Shown piece by piece: positions 8,790-18,772 of a DNA stretch of 34,498 nucleotides (its first letter is position 1; every line of letters starts with the position of its first letter). The notes under the pieces were generated by a model. The model did no database searches, had not been told where the DNA came from, and saw only the letters and a list, made by a program, of their open reading frames with translations. The position numbers and the translations under genes are program-made. Source of the stretch: Clostridia bacterium UC5.1-1D2 (lineage in GTDB: Bacteria > Bacillota > Clostridia > Lachnospirales > Lachnospiraceae); NCBI GenBank assembly GCA_001304855.1, contig BBZN01000046.1:1-34498 (forward strand). The letters are read 5' to 3'.

Positions 8790-8899
8790 ATGGTTCCTCC
8801 TTTGGCAGAGAGAGGGGCGCTCTGAGAGCAATTGGCCTGCGGGTGTCTGATTTTATCTTAGTTTACCATAATTTCAGGGAGTAAGAAAGGGGTGAAAGG

Positions 8900-10029
8900 G
8901 TGAAGGTGGATTTTTACAGGCGTTGCCGCAGTAAAACGGAAGGCAGATATGTAGATGAATGCCTGGAGTCCGGACTGGAGACGGACGGGCCCTTTACACA
9001 GCGGCTGACGGCTGCCTGGGGCAGACTCTGCCCCGGCAGCTATTCTCTCTTTACAACCAGCTGTACCACGGCTCTGGAAACGGCCCTGGGCTGTTTGGAT
9101 CTCCGTCCCGGGGATGAAGTGATACTGCCCTCTTTTAATTTTCCTTCTGCCGCCAACGGGGCGCTGCTCCACGGCGGGGTCCCTGTTCTTTGCGACATTG
9201 ATCCGGATACCCAGAACATATCTCTCAAGGACATGGAGGGGCGTATAGGCCCCAGAACCAGGGCGGTGGTGGTTGTCCACTATGCAGGGGTTTCCTGTCC
9301 TATGGAGGAACTGAAAAAACTGCGAATGCTGCAGATATAGCCTTGATAGAGGATGCGGCCCAGGGGGCGGGGGCTTCCTGGCGGGGGCGGGCCCTGGGTA
9401 CAATCGGGGATTTCGGGGCTGTCAGTTTTCACCACACCAAAAATATAACCTGCGGGGAGGGAGGGGTTCTGACTACCGGGAGCCGAAGGCTTTGGCAGAG
9501 GGCCGGCCAGTACCGCCTTCACGGAACCAACCGGGCCATGTATCTTGCTGGGGAGGCGGACCGGTATACCTGGAATATGCCCGGCTCCTGCACCGCTATG
9601 GGCGAGCTGGCGGCCTCTGTGCTGGTTTCCCAGCTGGAGATCCTTTCGGAAGTGACTGAAAGACGGAGGAGGATTGCAGAGGGATACAGGGAAAGGCTTG
9701 GGGTTCTGGAGGAGAAGGGCCTGGCCAGACTTATGGCGGTTCCGTCCTATGCGGAGCCCAACGGCCATATCTTTTACCTGCGCTTTGAGTCGGAGGGCCA
9801 AAGGGACCGGGTTAAGGAGAAGCTGCTGGAGCTGGGTGTTGAGAGCAAAACACACTATGTTCCATTGCATATGTCGCCCCAGGGGAAGAAGCTGGGATAC
9901 AAAGAGGGCGATTTAAAAGAGTCCCTCAGGTGCTATAAAACCCTTCTCAGGCTTCCCATACATGGAGGGATGAGCCTGGAGGCCATGGAGTATGCGGCCG
10001 GGGCGGTAATAAAGGCTTCCGGGCTATGA
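8900..10029 (+). CDS. DegT/DnrJ/EryC1 sugar aminotransferase, WecE-like (frameshifted as read)
   Basis: PLP-dependent transaminase that converts a nucleotide-linked 4-keto (or 3-keto) sugar to the amino sugar. The N-terminal part has DGPFTQRLT, TSCTTALE, GDEVILPSFNFPS and VHYAGVSC. The central IEDAAQGAGA carries the PLP-contacting Asp, and SFHHTKNITCGEGG carries the Schiff-base lysine. The C-terminal part has HGTNR, NGHIFYLRF and HYVPLH. Start is GTG 8900 after a purine-rich AAAGGGG. The frame stops at 9340; one G restored near 9322 (CTGGCG) gives KKLANAADIALIEDAAQ and a protein of about 376 residues, the length of E. coli WecE. It is followed by a GT2 and an ATP-grasp gene, so the amino sugar is probably transferred and then modified. 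Confidence 0.87.
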
Positions 10030-10078
10030 GATTAGGTATGAAGGGTAAAAGAGAAAGAAACTGAGATGAGGCGGAGCG

Positions 10079-10832
10079 ATGGCTTATGATTTAGGAATTG
10101 TAGTACCGATCTACCGGTCCAAAAAATCGGTAAAAAGGCTGATTGATCAGCTGGAGCAGGTGTTTCTGCCAGAAATAAAAATCAGAATATGTCTGGTGGA
10201 CGACAGCGACGACGGGGAAACGGAAGAATATCTCAGGGAGAACTGCTTAAGGCCGGAGGTCACATTGGTAGTGCTGGACGGCAATTATGGCCAGCAGGCT
10301 GCAATTCTTTGCGGCCTCAGGCACCTGGAGCCCTGTAAGGCATATGGGACCATTGATGACGACCTGGAGCAGCCTCCTAAGATGATGAAGATTCTGTATG
10401 ACAGGGTTGTGAAGGGGTGTGATTTGGCCTGCGGCATTCCTGAGGAGGATTCCGGCCGCCCGCTTTACCGCAGGCTGGGGAGCAGAATGCGGGACCGGAT
10501 GTTTTCTGCGGTTCTGGCGCGCCCAAAGGTATGAGAGTGAGCAGCCTCAGGGTTATGAAAGCCCAGGTGGTTGAGGATGCTTTGGCGCTTGAGACTGCCG
10601 GCTTCTTTTATCTGTCTGCCGCAGCTCTTAAAGGAGCCGCAGAGAAGGGGAAATGCCTGAAGGTGGAGAACCTGTATTACACCCAGGGAAGAAGGCTTCA
10701 GGGAAGGAGCGGATACGGCATATGGAAGCTGCTGCGGCTCTACGGGGCGGTGATCCGCTGCTATGGGCCGGGATTGGGGGGAAGAGCCCGGAACAGGCCG
10801 CTCTATAACGTGAGGGCCGTCCGGCGCAGTGA
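10079..10832 (+). CDS. GT2-family glycosyltransferase, polyprenyl-phosphate sugar type (frameshifted as read)
   Basis: GT-A fold glycosyltransferase of the DPM1/ArnC kind. The N-terminal strand VVPIYRSKKSVKRL, nucleotide-binding CLVDDSDDGE and the metal-binding YGTIDDDLEQPP are clear. No C-terminal membrane helices are present, so it is a soluble or peripheral enzyme of about 250 residues. One G restored near 10517 (CTGGGCGCG) gives AVLGAPKGMRVSSLRVM. The 3' end is uncertain: one further lost base would place a TGA at 10830-10832, overlapping a GTG start of the next gene (GTGA). It probably moves the amino sugar made by the upstream aminotransferase to or from a lipid carrier; this is inferred from context. 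Confidence 0.75.
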
Positions 10833-12058
10833 AAGGCTGCTGCTGCTGGGGGCTCCAACTGTCAGATCCACGGGCAAAAAGGGCAAAAGACATGGGAGTG
10901 GACACCGTACTTGCAGATTACACGGAAAATCCTCCTGCTGCCGGCCTATGCGGCATACATGAGAGAATCAGCACCTTTGACGTGGAGGCGTGCACCCGGG
11001 CCGCCCGGCGCTACGGTGTAACCGGAGTTATGACTATGGGCACTGATCAGCCGGTATATACGGCTGCCTGTATCAGCAGCCGGCTGGGACTTCCGGGATT
11101 TCTGACTGTGGAGCAGGCCTTCTCCGTGACCAATAAGAAAAAGATGAAGGAGATACTGGCGGCTGCCGGGATACCTGCGGCAAAGTACAGGCTGGCGGAT
11201 CGCAGCACAAGGGCCGGAGCGCTTCGCCACATGAAACCTCCTCTGGTTATCAAGCCTCTGGATTCCCAGGGCCAGAGGGGAATTTATAAGCTCCAGACGC
11301 CGGAAGAGGCGCTGGACCATCTGGAATCCACCCTGTCCTTCTCCCGGTGCAGTGAAGCCCTGGTGGAAGAGTTTTATGACAGTGATGAGGTGACGGTCAG
11401 CGGGTGGATAAAAGAGGGCCGGCTCTTTATTCTCACTGTGACGGACCGCCTGCTGTATCCCCACAAGACCCATATCGGAGTGTGCACAGGCCACAGGTTT
11501 CCGTCTGTGCACATGGGAATGTATGAGGAGATAGAGGCCGTAAGCCGCAGGGCGGCGGAGGCCTTCGGCCTGGAGAACGGCCCCTTTTATCTCCAGTTGC
11601 TAATTGGGGAGGAAGGGATTAAGGTCAATGAACTTGCAGCCAGAATCGGGGGCGCTTTTGAAGATAGATTTATTCCCTGGATTTCAGGGTTTGACATTCT
11701 GGGGGCAGTGATGGACAGCGCCCTGGGGAGACAGGTTTTTGTAGACTGCTTAAAAGGGTACAGAGCCTGCTGCTCTGAGCGGTGTGCGGCTGTGCAGCTG
11801 CTGTTCTGCAATCCGGGGAAAATAGGGAGCGTAACGCCTTTGGAGGACATTGCCTCCCTGCCCTATGTGATGGACGCGGCGTACAATTACGGGCCCGGCC
11901 AGGAGATCCCTTCCGTGGAAAATGCCACAGCCAGGTTCGGACACGCAGTTATATGGGGAACCAGGGAGAATATAGGGGAACGGGTGGACGATTTTTACCG
12001 GAGGCTTTCCGTCCGATCGGAACGGGGGGAGGAAATGCTCCGCCGTTTTTATCCTTAG
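10829..12058 (+). CDS. ATP-grasp ligase, carboxylate-amine type (frameshifted near start)
   Basis: ATP-grasp protein of about 409 residues. An N-terminal Rossmann-like domain (restored start LLLLGGSNCQIHGAKRAKDMG) precedes the ATP-binding domain: TNKKKMKE, VIKPLDSQGQRGIYK, then EFYDSDEVTVSGW and the metal-binding GIKVNELAARIGG. Two one-base losses near the start (G-run at about 10850 and G-run at about 10873) put the N-terminus out of frame. The GTG start at 10829 is tentative. Family members join a carboxylate to an amine or thiol through an acyl phosphate. Beside a sugar aminotransferase and a GT2, ligation of an amino acid or other carboxylate to an amino sugar is a reasonable guess, but PurK/PurT- or carboxylase-like roles cannot be excluded. 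Confidence 0.8.
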   Translation: MKGCCCWGLQLSDPRAKRAKDMGVDTVLADYTENPPAAGLCGIHERISTFDVEACTRAARRYGVTGVMTMGTDQPVYTAACISSRLGLPGFLTVEQAFSVTNKKKMKEILAAAGIPAAKYRLADRSTRAGALRHMKPPLVIKPLDSQGQRGIYKLQTPEEALDHLESTLSFSRCSEALVEEFYDSDEVTVSGWIKEGRLFILTVTDRLLYPHKTHIGVCTGHRFPSVHMGMYEEIEAVSRRAAEAFGLENGPFYLQLLIGEEGIKVNELAARIGGAFEDRFIPWISGFDILGAVMDSALGRQVFVDCLKGYRACCSERCAAVQLLFCNPGKIGSVTPLEDIASLPYVMDAAYNYGPGQEIPSVENATARFGHAVIWGTRENIGERVDDFYRRLSVRSERGEEMLRRFYP

Positions 12059-12170
12059 AGGCTCAGAAGGGATGAATGAGGAAAAGCCCCAGGCGCGGCC
12101 TGCGTTATGTAAACCGGAAACGGGCGGATTTTAAACCGGATGGACGGATCCGCAGAAAGGGAATGACATC

Positions 12171-13162
12171 ATGAATGCACAGATGAAACACGTAATGAAC
12201 AGGGTAAAGGAAAACAAAGCCCGGATACGCTCCCTCTGTCTGGCCGGAGTCATGATCTTTATGACAGGGTGCGCAGGCAGGGAGCAGCCCTCCATAGGAA
12301 TTGCGGAGCAGTTCGGGATCGCCTATGCTCCTCTACAGATTATGAAGGAAAGGGGGATACTGGAGGAGAAGCTGCCGGGGGTAACTGTGAACTGGAAGCA
12401 GTTTGGGGGTCCTGCAGGGATCCGCGAGGGAATGCTGAACGGAGAAATTGATTTTGGATTTATGGGAGTGGCCCTGTACTTATTGGGGTTGACAATGGAA
12501 TGAAATGGCGTTATGCCTCGGGTCTGAGTTCCAACGAAGTAGCTGTCGTCACAATTGGAGAGGATAGGAAAACGCTGAAGGATATGACGGATAAGGACCG
12601 CATTGCCATACTTTCCCCTGCCTGTACCCAGCATGTGCTGCTGTGCATGCTGGCCAGGGAGCAGCTGGGAGACGCCCACGGGCTGGATAACCAGCTGGTT
12701 TCCATGAGCCATCCGGATTCGGTGAACGCACTGCTGTCCGGCACAGAGATAACCGCACATGTGTCCACACCGCCCTATATTTCTCAGGAGCTGAAAGGCG
12801 GGGCCCGCGTGCTGGCAACGGGCGAGGATATTATGGGGGAGCCTTTTACCTTTATCGCCGGAGTGGCTATGGAAGAATTTTATGAGAATCACAGGGAGTA
12901 CTACGATGCATTTATAGAAGCCCTGGAAGAGTCTGTGGACTATATCAATGAGAACCGCCAGGATGCGGTCCGGCTTCTGGCTCCCGTGTACGGAATAACA
13001 GAGGAAGAGCTGGAGGAACAGATGGGGTATAACGGTACTATTTATTCCACTGGTTTAAAGGGCGTCCCCCGTTTTAGCGCCGCCATGTATGAGATGGGGT
13101 TCATCAGTGAGGACAGGCCTGTGGAGGAGCTGGTATTCGGCAATGTAAACTATTACCAATGA
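12171..13162 (+). CDS. ABC transporter substrate-binding lipoprotein, SsuA/NMT1 type (frameshifted as read)
   Basis: Extracytoplasmic solute-binding protein of about 330 residues. A basic N-terminus and hydrophobic stretch end in FMTGC, a lipobox giving a lipidated cysteine near residue 35. The mature part matches the NitT/TauT/SsuA fold (APLQIMKERGILEE, GIREGMLNGEIDFGFMG, then the alpha/beta lobe to VFGNVNYYQ). As read it stops at 12503. One G restored near 12471 (GTGGGCCCTG) gives MGVGPVLIGVDNGMKWRYA. Start ATG 12171 follows AAAGGGAATG. It is the first of three transporter genes. The ligand (sulfonate, nitrate, thiamine precursor or other) cannot be read from sequence. Confidence 0.85.
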
Positions 13163-13180
13163 GCGGGAGGGGACGGGAAC

Positions 13181-13958
13181 ATGGAACTGAGAAAAAGATG
13201 GCTGGAACGGCTGGGCTGGATTGTGCTGTTCCTGGCCCTGTGGGAGGGAAGCGTAAAGGCGTTCCACGTATCCCGGCTTCTGTTTCCGCCTGTGGAGGAG
13301 GTGGCAGAGACGCTTTACCAGGGAATGGTCCATGGAGATTTGATATGGCAGAGCCTGTATTCTGTGGGAATCATCGGGGCGTCCCTGGCAGTGAGCGCGG
13401 CGCTGGCAGTGGTTCTGGCCCTGCTCTCCACCTGGTCCAACATTTTTGAAAGCCTTATTGACACCCTCACATCCCTGGCTCATCCTCTGCCCGGCCTGGC
13501 GCTTCTTCCTCTTATCATTATGTGGTTTGGAACGGGCAGCGGGGCGGTGGCTGCAATTGTGGTACATTCGGCACTCTGGCCTGTGCTGGTAAATCTGCTC
13601 AGCGGCTTTAAATCGATGCCGTCTATTTACGGGGATATCGGGAGGAGCCTGTCTATGAACACGGTGGAAATCACACTGGAAATCAGGCTGCGGGCTTCCC
13701 TGGCCCACCTTATATCAGGGCTTAAAATTGGCTGGGCCAGGGGCTGGCGGGCATTTATCAGCGCTGAGATGGTATTCGGGGCTGTGGGGGCCAAGGGAGG
13801 CATAGGTGGTATATCCTGACCCAGAGGACCTTTATGAATACGGCCGGGCTTTTTGCCGGAATAATTCTGGTTATTATAATCGGCATTGCAGTTGAGGACG
13901 TGCTGTTTGCGTCTCTTGAAAGGCATACCCTGGTACGGTGGGGGATGAAGATGAATGA
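13181..13958 (+). CDS. ABC transporter permease, SsuC/TauC type (frameshifted as read)
   Basis: Membrane permease of about 258 residues, binding-protein-dependent type. It has about six hydrophobic helices and the cytoplasmic EAA-like loop (RLRASLAHLISGLKIGWARGW) that contacts the ATPase. The frame stops at 13819; one base restored near 13808 gives the typical GGIGWYILTQRTFMNTAGLF. In the restored frame the last family-like residues are LVRWGMK near 13950. One more lost base there would end the gene at TGA 13956-13958, just before the ATPase ribosome site; otherwise the frame would run on to 14037 into the ATPase gene. Start ATG 13181 follows GGGAGGGGA. Confidence 0.82.
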
Positions 13959-13973
13959 AAGGAGCGAAGGGCA

Positions 13974-14723
13974 ATGCTGGAAGTCAGGCATATTTCCAAA
14001 GGGTTTCATCTATCCGAAAAGGAAAACCAGGTCATAAGAGATCTCAGCTTCAATGTGGACACAGGAGAATTTTATGTGATTCTGGGACAGAGCGGATGCG
14101 GAAAAAGTACGCTTCTGAGAATACTGGGAGGGTTTGACAATGCCGGAGAGGGCGGGATTCTGCTGGACGGCGTCCCTGCAGATAAGCCCTCCAGAGACAG
14201 GATGATGGTATTCCAGAGCTTTGATCAGCTGTTTCCCTGGTTTACCTTAAGGGGGAATCTGGTCTATGCCATGAGAAAGGCCAAGATACCGGTGCCCGGA
14301 AACGATTATGAGGGGGATGCGGATAGTTACCTTAAGATGGCGGGATTGGGGGATGCGGGGGACAGATACCCTCATCAGCTGTCAGGAGGCATGAAGCAGA
14401 GAGGGGCGCTGGCCAGGGCTTTGTGCCTCAGGCCCAGGGTGCTCCTTATGGACGAACCCTTTTCCAGCCTGGACTATACTACGAAGAAAGGGTTATACAA
14501 GAGTATCACAGGCATGAAAGAGCAGACAGGGGCTACGGTGATCATGGTGACCCATGATATAGAGGAAGCCGTGATTTTGGGAACAACGGTGGCAGTGCTG
14601 TCAAAAAGCACCGGCAGATTTTCCGGTGTGTACAAGAGAGGCCCCCGGGGATTTGAGGCGGGGGTCAGAGAAAAATTGGAATCCTGTCTGGAGGAGAGCC
14701 AGGAAAGGGAAGGCGCTTTCTGA
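13974..14723 (+). CDS. ABC transporter ATP-binding protein, SsuB/TauB type
   Basis: Intact 249-residue ATPase. Walker A is GQSGCGKST (38-46), the Q-loop is Q81, the signature is LSGGMKQ (136-142), Walker B is VLLMDEP (156-162), the D-loop is SSLD and the switch histidine is H194 in VTHDIEEA. Start ATG follows AAAGGAG. It completes the SBP-permease-ATPase set. The position right after the ATP-grasp gene on the same strand, with a gap of about 110 bases, suggests either one transcript or a closely linked function. It converges with the GT39 gene. Confidence 0.93.
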   Translation: MLEVRHISKGFHLSEKENQVIRDLSFNVDTGEFYVILGQSGCGKSTLLRILGGFDNAGEGGILLDGVPADKPSRDRMMVFQSFDQLFPWFTLRGNLVYAMRKAKIPVPGNDYEGDADSYLKMAGLGDAGDRYPHQLSGGMKQRGALARALCLRPRVLLMDEPFSSLDYTTKKGLYKSITGMKEQTGATVIMVTHDIEEAVILGTTVAVLSKSTGRFSGVYKRGPRGFEAGVREKLESCLEESQEREGAF

Positions 14724-14748
14724 GACGCCCTCCTGCACAGCAGTTCAT

Positions 14749-16473
14749 TTACCGGAGGCCCTTATCCTCCACCTTGTAGACAGTGACGGCGCCGTGTTGC
14801 GGATCATTGACCAGGGAAATGATTCTGGGGCCGTACAGAGGGTTTTCAAAGCTCCCCGCCACAGTGCATGAAGACAGGCAGTAAGCCTTCAGATCCTTTA
14901 TGAAGGAGGCGTTTCCGTAAATTACATTGTAATAGGGCCGGTTCCCGTAGATATAATCCAGTTCATCGCTCAGAAGGATGTACTGGATTTTATTTTCCTG
15001 AATATAGTTCTCCAGCGCGCCGGGCTCCTTCAGATAAGGCAGGTTCCTGTAATCCCTGAGCACGCCCTGGTCAAAGTAAAACTCTGTGTTCAGGTTGGCG
15101 ATTACCCTTGCGCCTGAGGGAACCAGAAGCTCCAGCTGCCCGAGATAGAAGGAATAGTCAGGCAGGCGGAGCCAGGGAACTATCTGGGTATATCCGCTTA
15201 CCAGAAGAAATGCCAAAGCAGCCCAGGCCGCTGTTTTCCGCCCTGCTGACTCAAAGAGAAGAAAAAGCTGGACGGCCCCTGCCCATCCGAGAAGGAGAAA
15301 GAAGAGGATGGAGGTCTGGTTGTAGCGGCCGATGACAACCATGCCCGCTCCAAGACCGGCGGCAGCCAGAAGGAGCACCTGCGTCCGCCGTCTCCAGACG
15401 CCGGCCTCCTTCTCGGCGCTGGTTTTAAGAACCAGCCACGAGAGCGCCAGCAGCAGGGCGCAGATAGCCATGAGTATTAGTTCGAGGCGGAGGTCTGGCA
15501 GATAGTAAGTGCCGCTTTCCTGTCGGAATATGCTTTGAAGGTAATAGAGGAACTGGGATATCCGGTGGGAAGCCCTGGAGCTCAGTTCAAATTCCTGTTC
15601 CCCGTATCGGAAATAGCCGGGAAAAAAGCCCGGATCAAAGTGAAAGCTGATTCCCACAAACAGGGAGGCCAGCGCTCCTGTAAGGAAGATATATAGCGCC
15701 AAAGGGGTAATGGCCTTCGGCAGCCTGAGGGGGTTGCCTGCGGGGACTCTGCTCCAAAAGCGGCGGTCCCCCCTTTGGCCTGTACAGGAAAGGGGGGAGT
15801 CTGTGGGTCGGGGCCCGCCGCCCGGACGAAGGGAGCGGATACGACTGGCCAGGGAACAGGCTGCAGGTCCGGCCATGACGCAGCCGCACAGGGAGGCGCA
15901 CAGAAAGCTGTTGGGATGAATGCCTGTGGAGAGGCCCGTAATGAGAGCCAGCCCGGCAGCCTGGGAGGAAGAGGGGCGGCCCTGGCATTTTATCAGAATC
16001 AGGAGGCAGGATAACAGGCTGATGGAGAGAAGAATCTCCTGGCGTGCAAAATGGGAGGCGTATATAAACTGTGTGTCAAGACTTGTGAGAACCATAAGCG
16101 CGGCGCCGGCCCATTTTCCGCCCAATTCCTTTCCTATGCGGCAGAGCAGAAAAAGGCATATAAGGCCTGCGGTCAGGGAAAGGAGGCGGAGAGACTGTAT
16201 ATTGTATCCAAAGATGCGGATATATCCTATCTGAAGCACATGGAAGATCAGTTTGAGGGCGTGGGGAATCCTGGGCTTCAAATCAAAGAAGCTTTCTGTG
16301 ATTCCCAGGTTTTTTGCAGCCTCCATATCCCGGGAAAGCCCCGCCAGCCAGGCCTCGTCAGAGTGGACAAAGGGAAATCGGGTTAGAAATGAGGCGGATA
16401 AAAGCCCATACAATAAGAGATAGGCGAAAACCGGCAGGTCGGCCGGAAGCTTCAGGCGACGTCTTTGTTTCAT
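14749..16473 (-). CDS. GT39/PMT-like membrane glycosyltransferase
   Basis: Intact 574-residue GT-C protein with about ten membrane helices. The first extracytoplasmic loop contains the acidic pair of the GT-C active site (FVHSDEAW, D39-E40), as in ArnT and PMT enzymes, followed by SRDMEAAKNLGITESFFDLKPR. The C-terminal 110 residues form a soluble domain (VIANLNTEFYFDQGVLRDY). Such enzymes move a sugar from a polyprenyl phosphate donor to a lipid, protein or polymer outside the membrane. The GT2 of polyprenyl-phosphate type at 10079 could supply its donor. A ribosome site AGGGAGG precedes ATG 16473. Confidence 0.85.
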   Translation of the reverse strand: MKQRRRLKLPADLPVFAYLLLYGLLSASFLTRFPFVHSDEAWLAGLSRDMEAAKNLGITESFFDLKPRIPHALKLIFHVLQIGYIRIFGYNIQSLRLLSLTAGLICLFLLCRIGKELGGKWAGAALMVLTSLDTQFIYASHFARQEILLSISLLSCLLILIKCQGRPSSSQAAGLALITGLSTGIHPNSFLCASLCGCVMAGPAACSLASRIRSLRPGGGPRPTDSPLSCTGQRGDRRFWSRVPAGNPLRLPKAITPLALYIFLTGALASLFVGISFHFDPGFFPGYFRYGEQEFELSSRASHRISQFLYYLQSIFRQESGTYYLPDLRLELILMAICALLLALSWLVLKTSAEKEAGVWRRRTQVLLLAAAGLGAGMVVIGRYNQTSILFFLLLGWAGAVQLFLLFESAGRKTAAWAALAFLLVSGYTQIVPWLRLPDYSFYLGQLELLVPSGARVIANLNTEFYFDQGVLRDYRNLPYLKEPGALENYIQENKIQYILLSDELDYIYGNRPYYNVIYGNASFIKDLKAYCLSSCTVAGSFENPLYGPRIISLVNDPQHGAVTVYKVEDKGLR

Positions 16474-16708
16474 ATTCTTCCTCCCTTTGAAATTGTTATT
16501 ATTTTACCATAGCCCATGGACAGAAAAAAGCCACTATCAAATTTAATGATGTAATATAATAAGATCTTATGCCGAATAATTGCAGGAATCAAGTATAATA
16601 AAAGTTGAAATCTGTGGGTAAACGAGATTGAGGCCCTCATTTGCTGTGCAGATAGAATGCTTACTACACATATAACTAAAAACAATCCGCTTAGAGAGGG
16701 AGGATTTT

Positions 16709-17622
16709 ATGGGCTTGATTGCTAAAAAATTAACAATCTTATCCTTCTTGGCAGTGCTCGCCGCCTGGTAACAGGCTGCAGTTCCCACACATTTACTCAG
16801 GGTGAATCATTGATACTGCCTGCAGAGGACCTGGCTTCCTATGCAGGACAGGAGAAGGTAGTGATTGTGGATACCCGCACCGCTGACGAGTATGCCGCGG
16901 GCCATGTGGCAGGCGCGGTAAATATTCCCACAGAGGAGATCGTCATCAATGTCCCTGTGAAAAGTATGCTCACAAGTAAGAAGAAGATGGAGAAGGTGAT
17001 GGGAAGCAGCGGCATTGGCAATGATACGCTGGTGCTTGCTTATGACGCCAACAAAATGGGGGCTTCCCGTTTGCTGTGGTCCCTGTTTATGTATGGACAC
17101 CAGAATGTTAAGGTGGTTGACGGGGGCTTTGACGCGATTCAGACGGCAGGGCTTGAGATGACCACAGATGTGCCTGCGCCTGAGCCAGCCGTATTTACGG
17201 CCGGGGAGCCCGGAAGGAATTGGCTGGCGTCTATGGAGGAAGTCAGAGAGCAGGCGGAGCAGCCGGATTCCGGGGTGGTCCTGCTGGATGTGCGTTCTAT
17301 GGAGGAATTTGCAGAGGCAGGCAAGGTGCCCGGCTCCGTTATTATTCCCTATGAGACGAATTTTTTCTCGGACGGGACCTTCAAGACAACGCAGATTACC
17401 AGGATCAACTACCTGGAAGAAGAGATTTACCCGGAGGATGAAATTATTCTGTACTGCCAGACATCCATGCGTGCAGCGCCTGTATTTGTTCAGCTGTATG
17501 AAGCAGGCTACCGCAATATCCGCCTATATGACGGCGCTTATCTGGAGTGGTCCTCCAACAGCGACAACCCTGTGGAAATGCCCGCAGGAGGAGCGGCGCC
17601 TGTTAAGAAGAATGCGTCATAG
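16709..17622 (+). CDS. Double-rhodanese lipoprotein, thiosulfate sulfurtransferase type (frameshifted as read)
   Basis: Lipid-anchored sulfurtransferase of about 305 residues. ATG 16709 has AGGGAGG upstream. One C restored near 16764 reads MGLIAKKLTILSFLAVLAALVTGC, a signal peptide with an LVTGC lipobox (lipidated C24). Two rhodanese domains follow. The first (VVIVDTRTADEYAAGH to YGHQNVKVVDGGF) lacks a catalytic cysteine (AYDANKMGA). The second (LLDVRSMEEF to YDGAYLEWSS) has the active-site loop CQTSMRA. This is the layout of SseA-type enzymes, but placed outside the cell membrane. It is 123 bases before a second rhodanese lipoprotein gene. As written, the signal peptide is cut off from the domains by the frameshift. 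Confidence 0.87.
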
Positions 17623-17655
17623 GGGCGTCCTCATTCTTTACACACGGCGGCCTGA

Positions 17656-17716
17656 CAGGGCCTGGGCGCCTCCAAAGCCCGCCCTGGGGGCTGACAAAAA
17701 GACTCATCGGGAGTCA
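17656..17716 (+). promoter_or_regulatory. Two hairpins between the rhodanese genes
   Basis: CAGGGC..GGGC at 17656-17667 pairs with GCCC-GCCCTG at 17677-17686. A small GACTC/GAGTC hairpin follows around 17701-17716. Neither is followed by a T-run, so they look like transcript processing or stabilising structures rather than a terminator. Confidence 0.3.
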
Positions 17717-17745
17717 GACGATAATCGTTCAGAAAGGGAGTTGTT

Positions 17746-18715
17746 ATGAGAAAATACCTACTTGTTATACTGGGCGCTACGGCTGCTTTAAGCCTGAGCG
17801 CATGCGCTACAAAAACCGTAACCGAGACAGCCACCGCATCTTTGGCAGCCGCAACCACGGCGGCAGAGGCTGTGCCGGACCAGGGGACAGAGGAGGCGAA
17901 GCCGCAGGAGGATACCCTCAAGGCCGCGGCTATGGCTTACTTCGCTGATTTTCCCGAGGACAGGCACATGATCCTAGTGCCGGATCTCTTTGAAAAAATG
18001 GATGCAGGGGAGGATATGCTGATTATTGATATCAGAAGGCCTGAGGATTATGCCCAGGGCCACCTGAAAGGGGCCGTAAATATTCCCTACGGGCCTGATG
18101 TGGCCGAGAAGCTGGACAAAATACCGGATGACGTCCCTGTTTATGTAAACTGCTACACGGGCCAGACATCTTCCCAGACGGTGGCCCTTCTGAATGTGGC
18201 AGGGAAATATGCGACCAATATCCAGAGCGGATGGAATAACGGCATATCCCAGACCGAAGGGTACGAGGCATATGTTGACACGGAGGAGGCAGCGCTTCCT
18301 GATGATACGTACGATGTGGATCCGGCTGTAGCCCAGGCCATTGCAGCTTACTATAAAGAGGCGGCAGGCAATCCCATCGCCTCCTTTAACTTCAAGCCGG
18401 AAGCCCTTATGGAACTGGTAGATGCGGAAAGCGAGGATTACACGATCCTGTCCATACGCCAGGCGGAGGATTATGCCAAAGGCCATATTGCAGGGGCTGT
18501 CAATATTCCTTTTGCCAAGGGAATGCAGGAACGCTTTCATGAAATTCCCACAGACAAACCGGTGGTAGTGTACTGTTACACAGGCCAGACTTCCTCCCAG
18601 ACAATGGCGATTCTCCGCCTTCTGGGGTATGAGGCATATTCACTTCATGGCGGCATGGGCCAGGAAGGGGGCGGAGGCTGGGCTGGGAGGCGGATATCCG
18701 GTTGTGACCGAGTAA
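17746..18715 (+). CDS. Tandem rhodanese-domain lipoprotein with two active sites (frameshifted near 3' end)
   Basis: Lipoprotein with signal peptide and lipobox LSAC (lipidated C20), a low-complexity Thr/Ala linker (23-55), then two rhodanese domains. Both have the same catalytic loop CYTGQTSS (C136 and C277). The repeats share MLIIDIRRPEDYAQGH / TILSIRQAEDYAKGH and GAVNIP. As read the frame runs to 18831. Removing one G (or adding two bases) near 18686 gives the expected end GYPVVTE with TAA at 18713-18715, just before a strong terminator, so I take 18715 as the real end. ATG 17746 follows AAAGGGAG. It probably works with the rhodanese upstream on extracellular sulfane sulfur. Confidence 0.87.
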
Positions 18716-18772
18716 TCCGGGCTGTAACAGAGGACGCCTCTCCCAATATCCGAAACCGGAAAAGTATATGCC

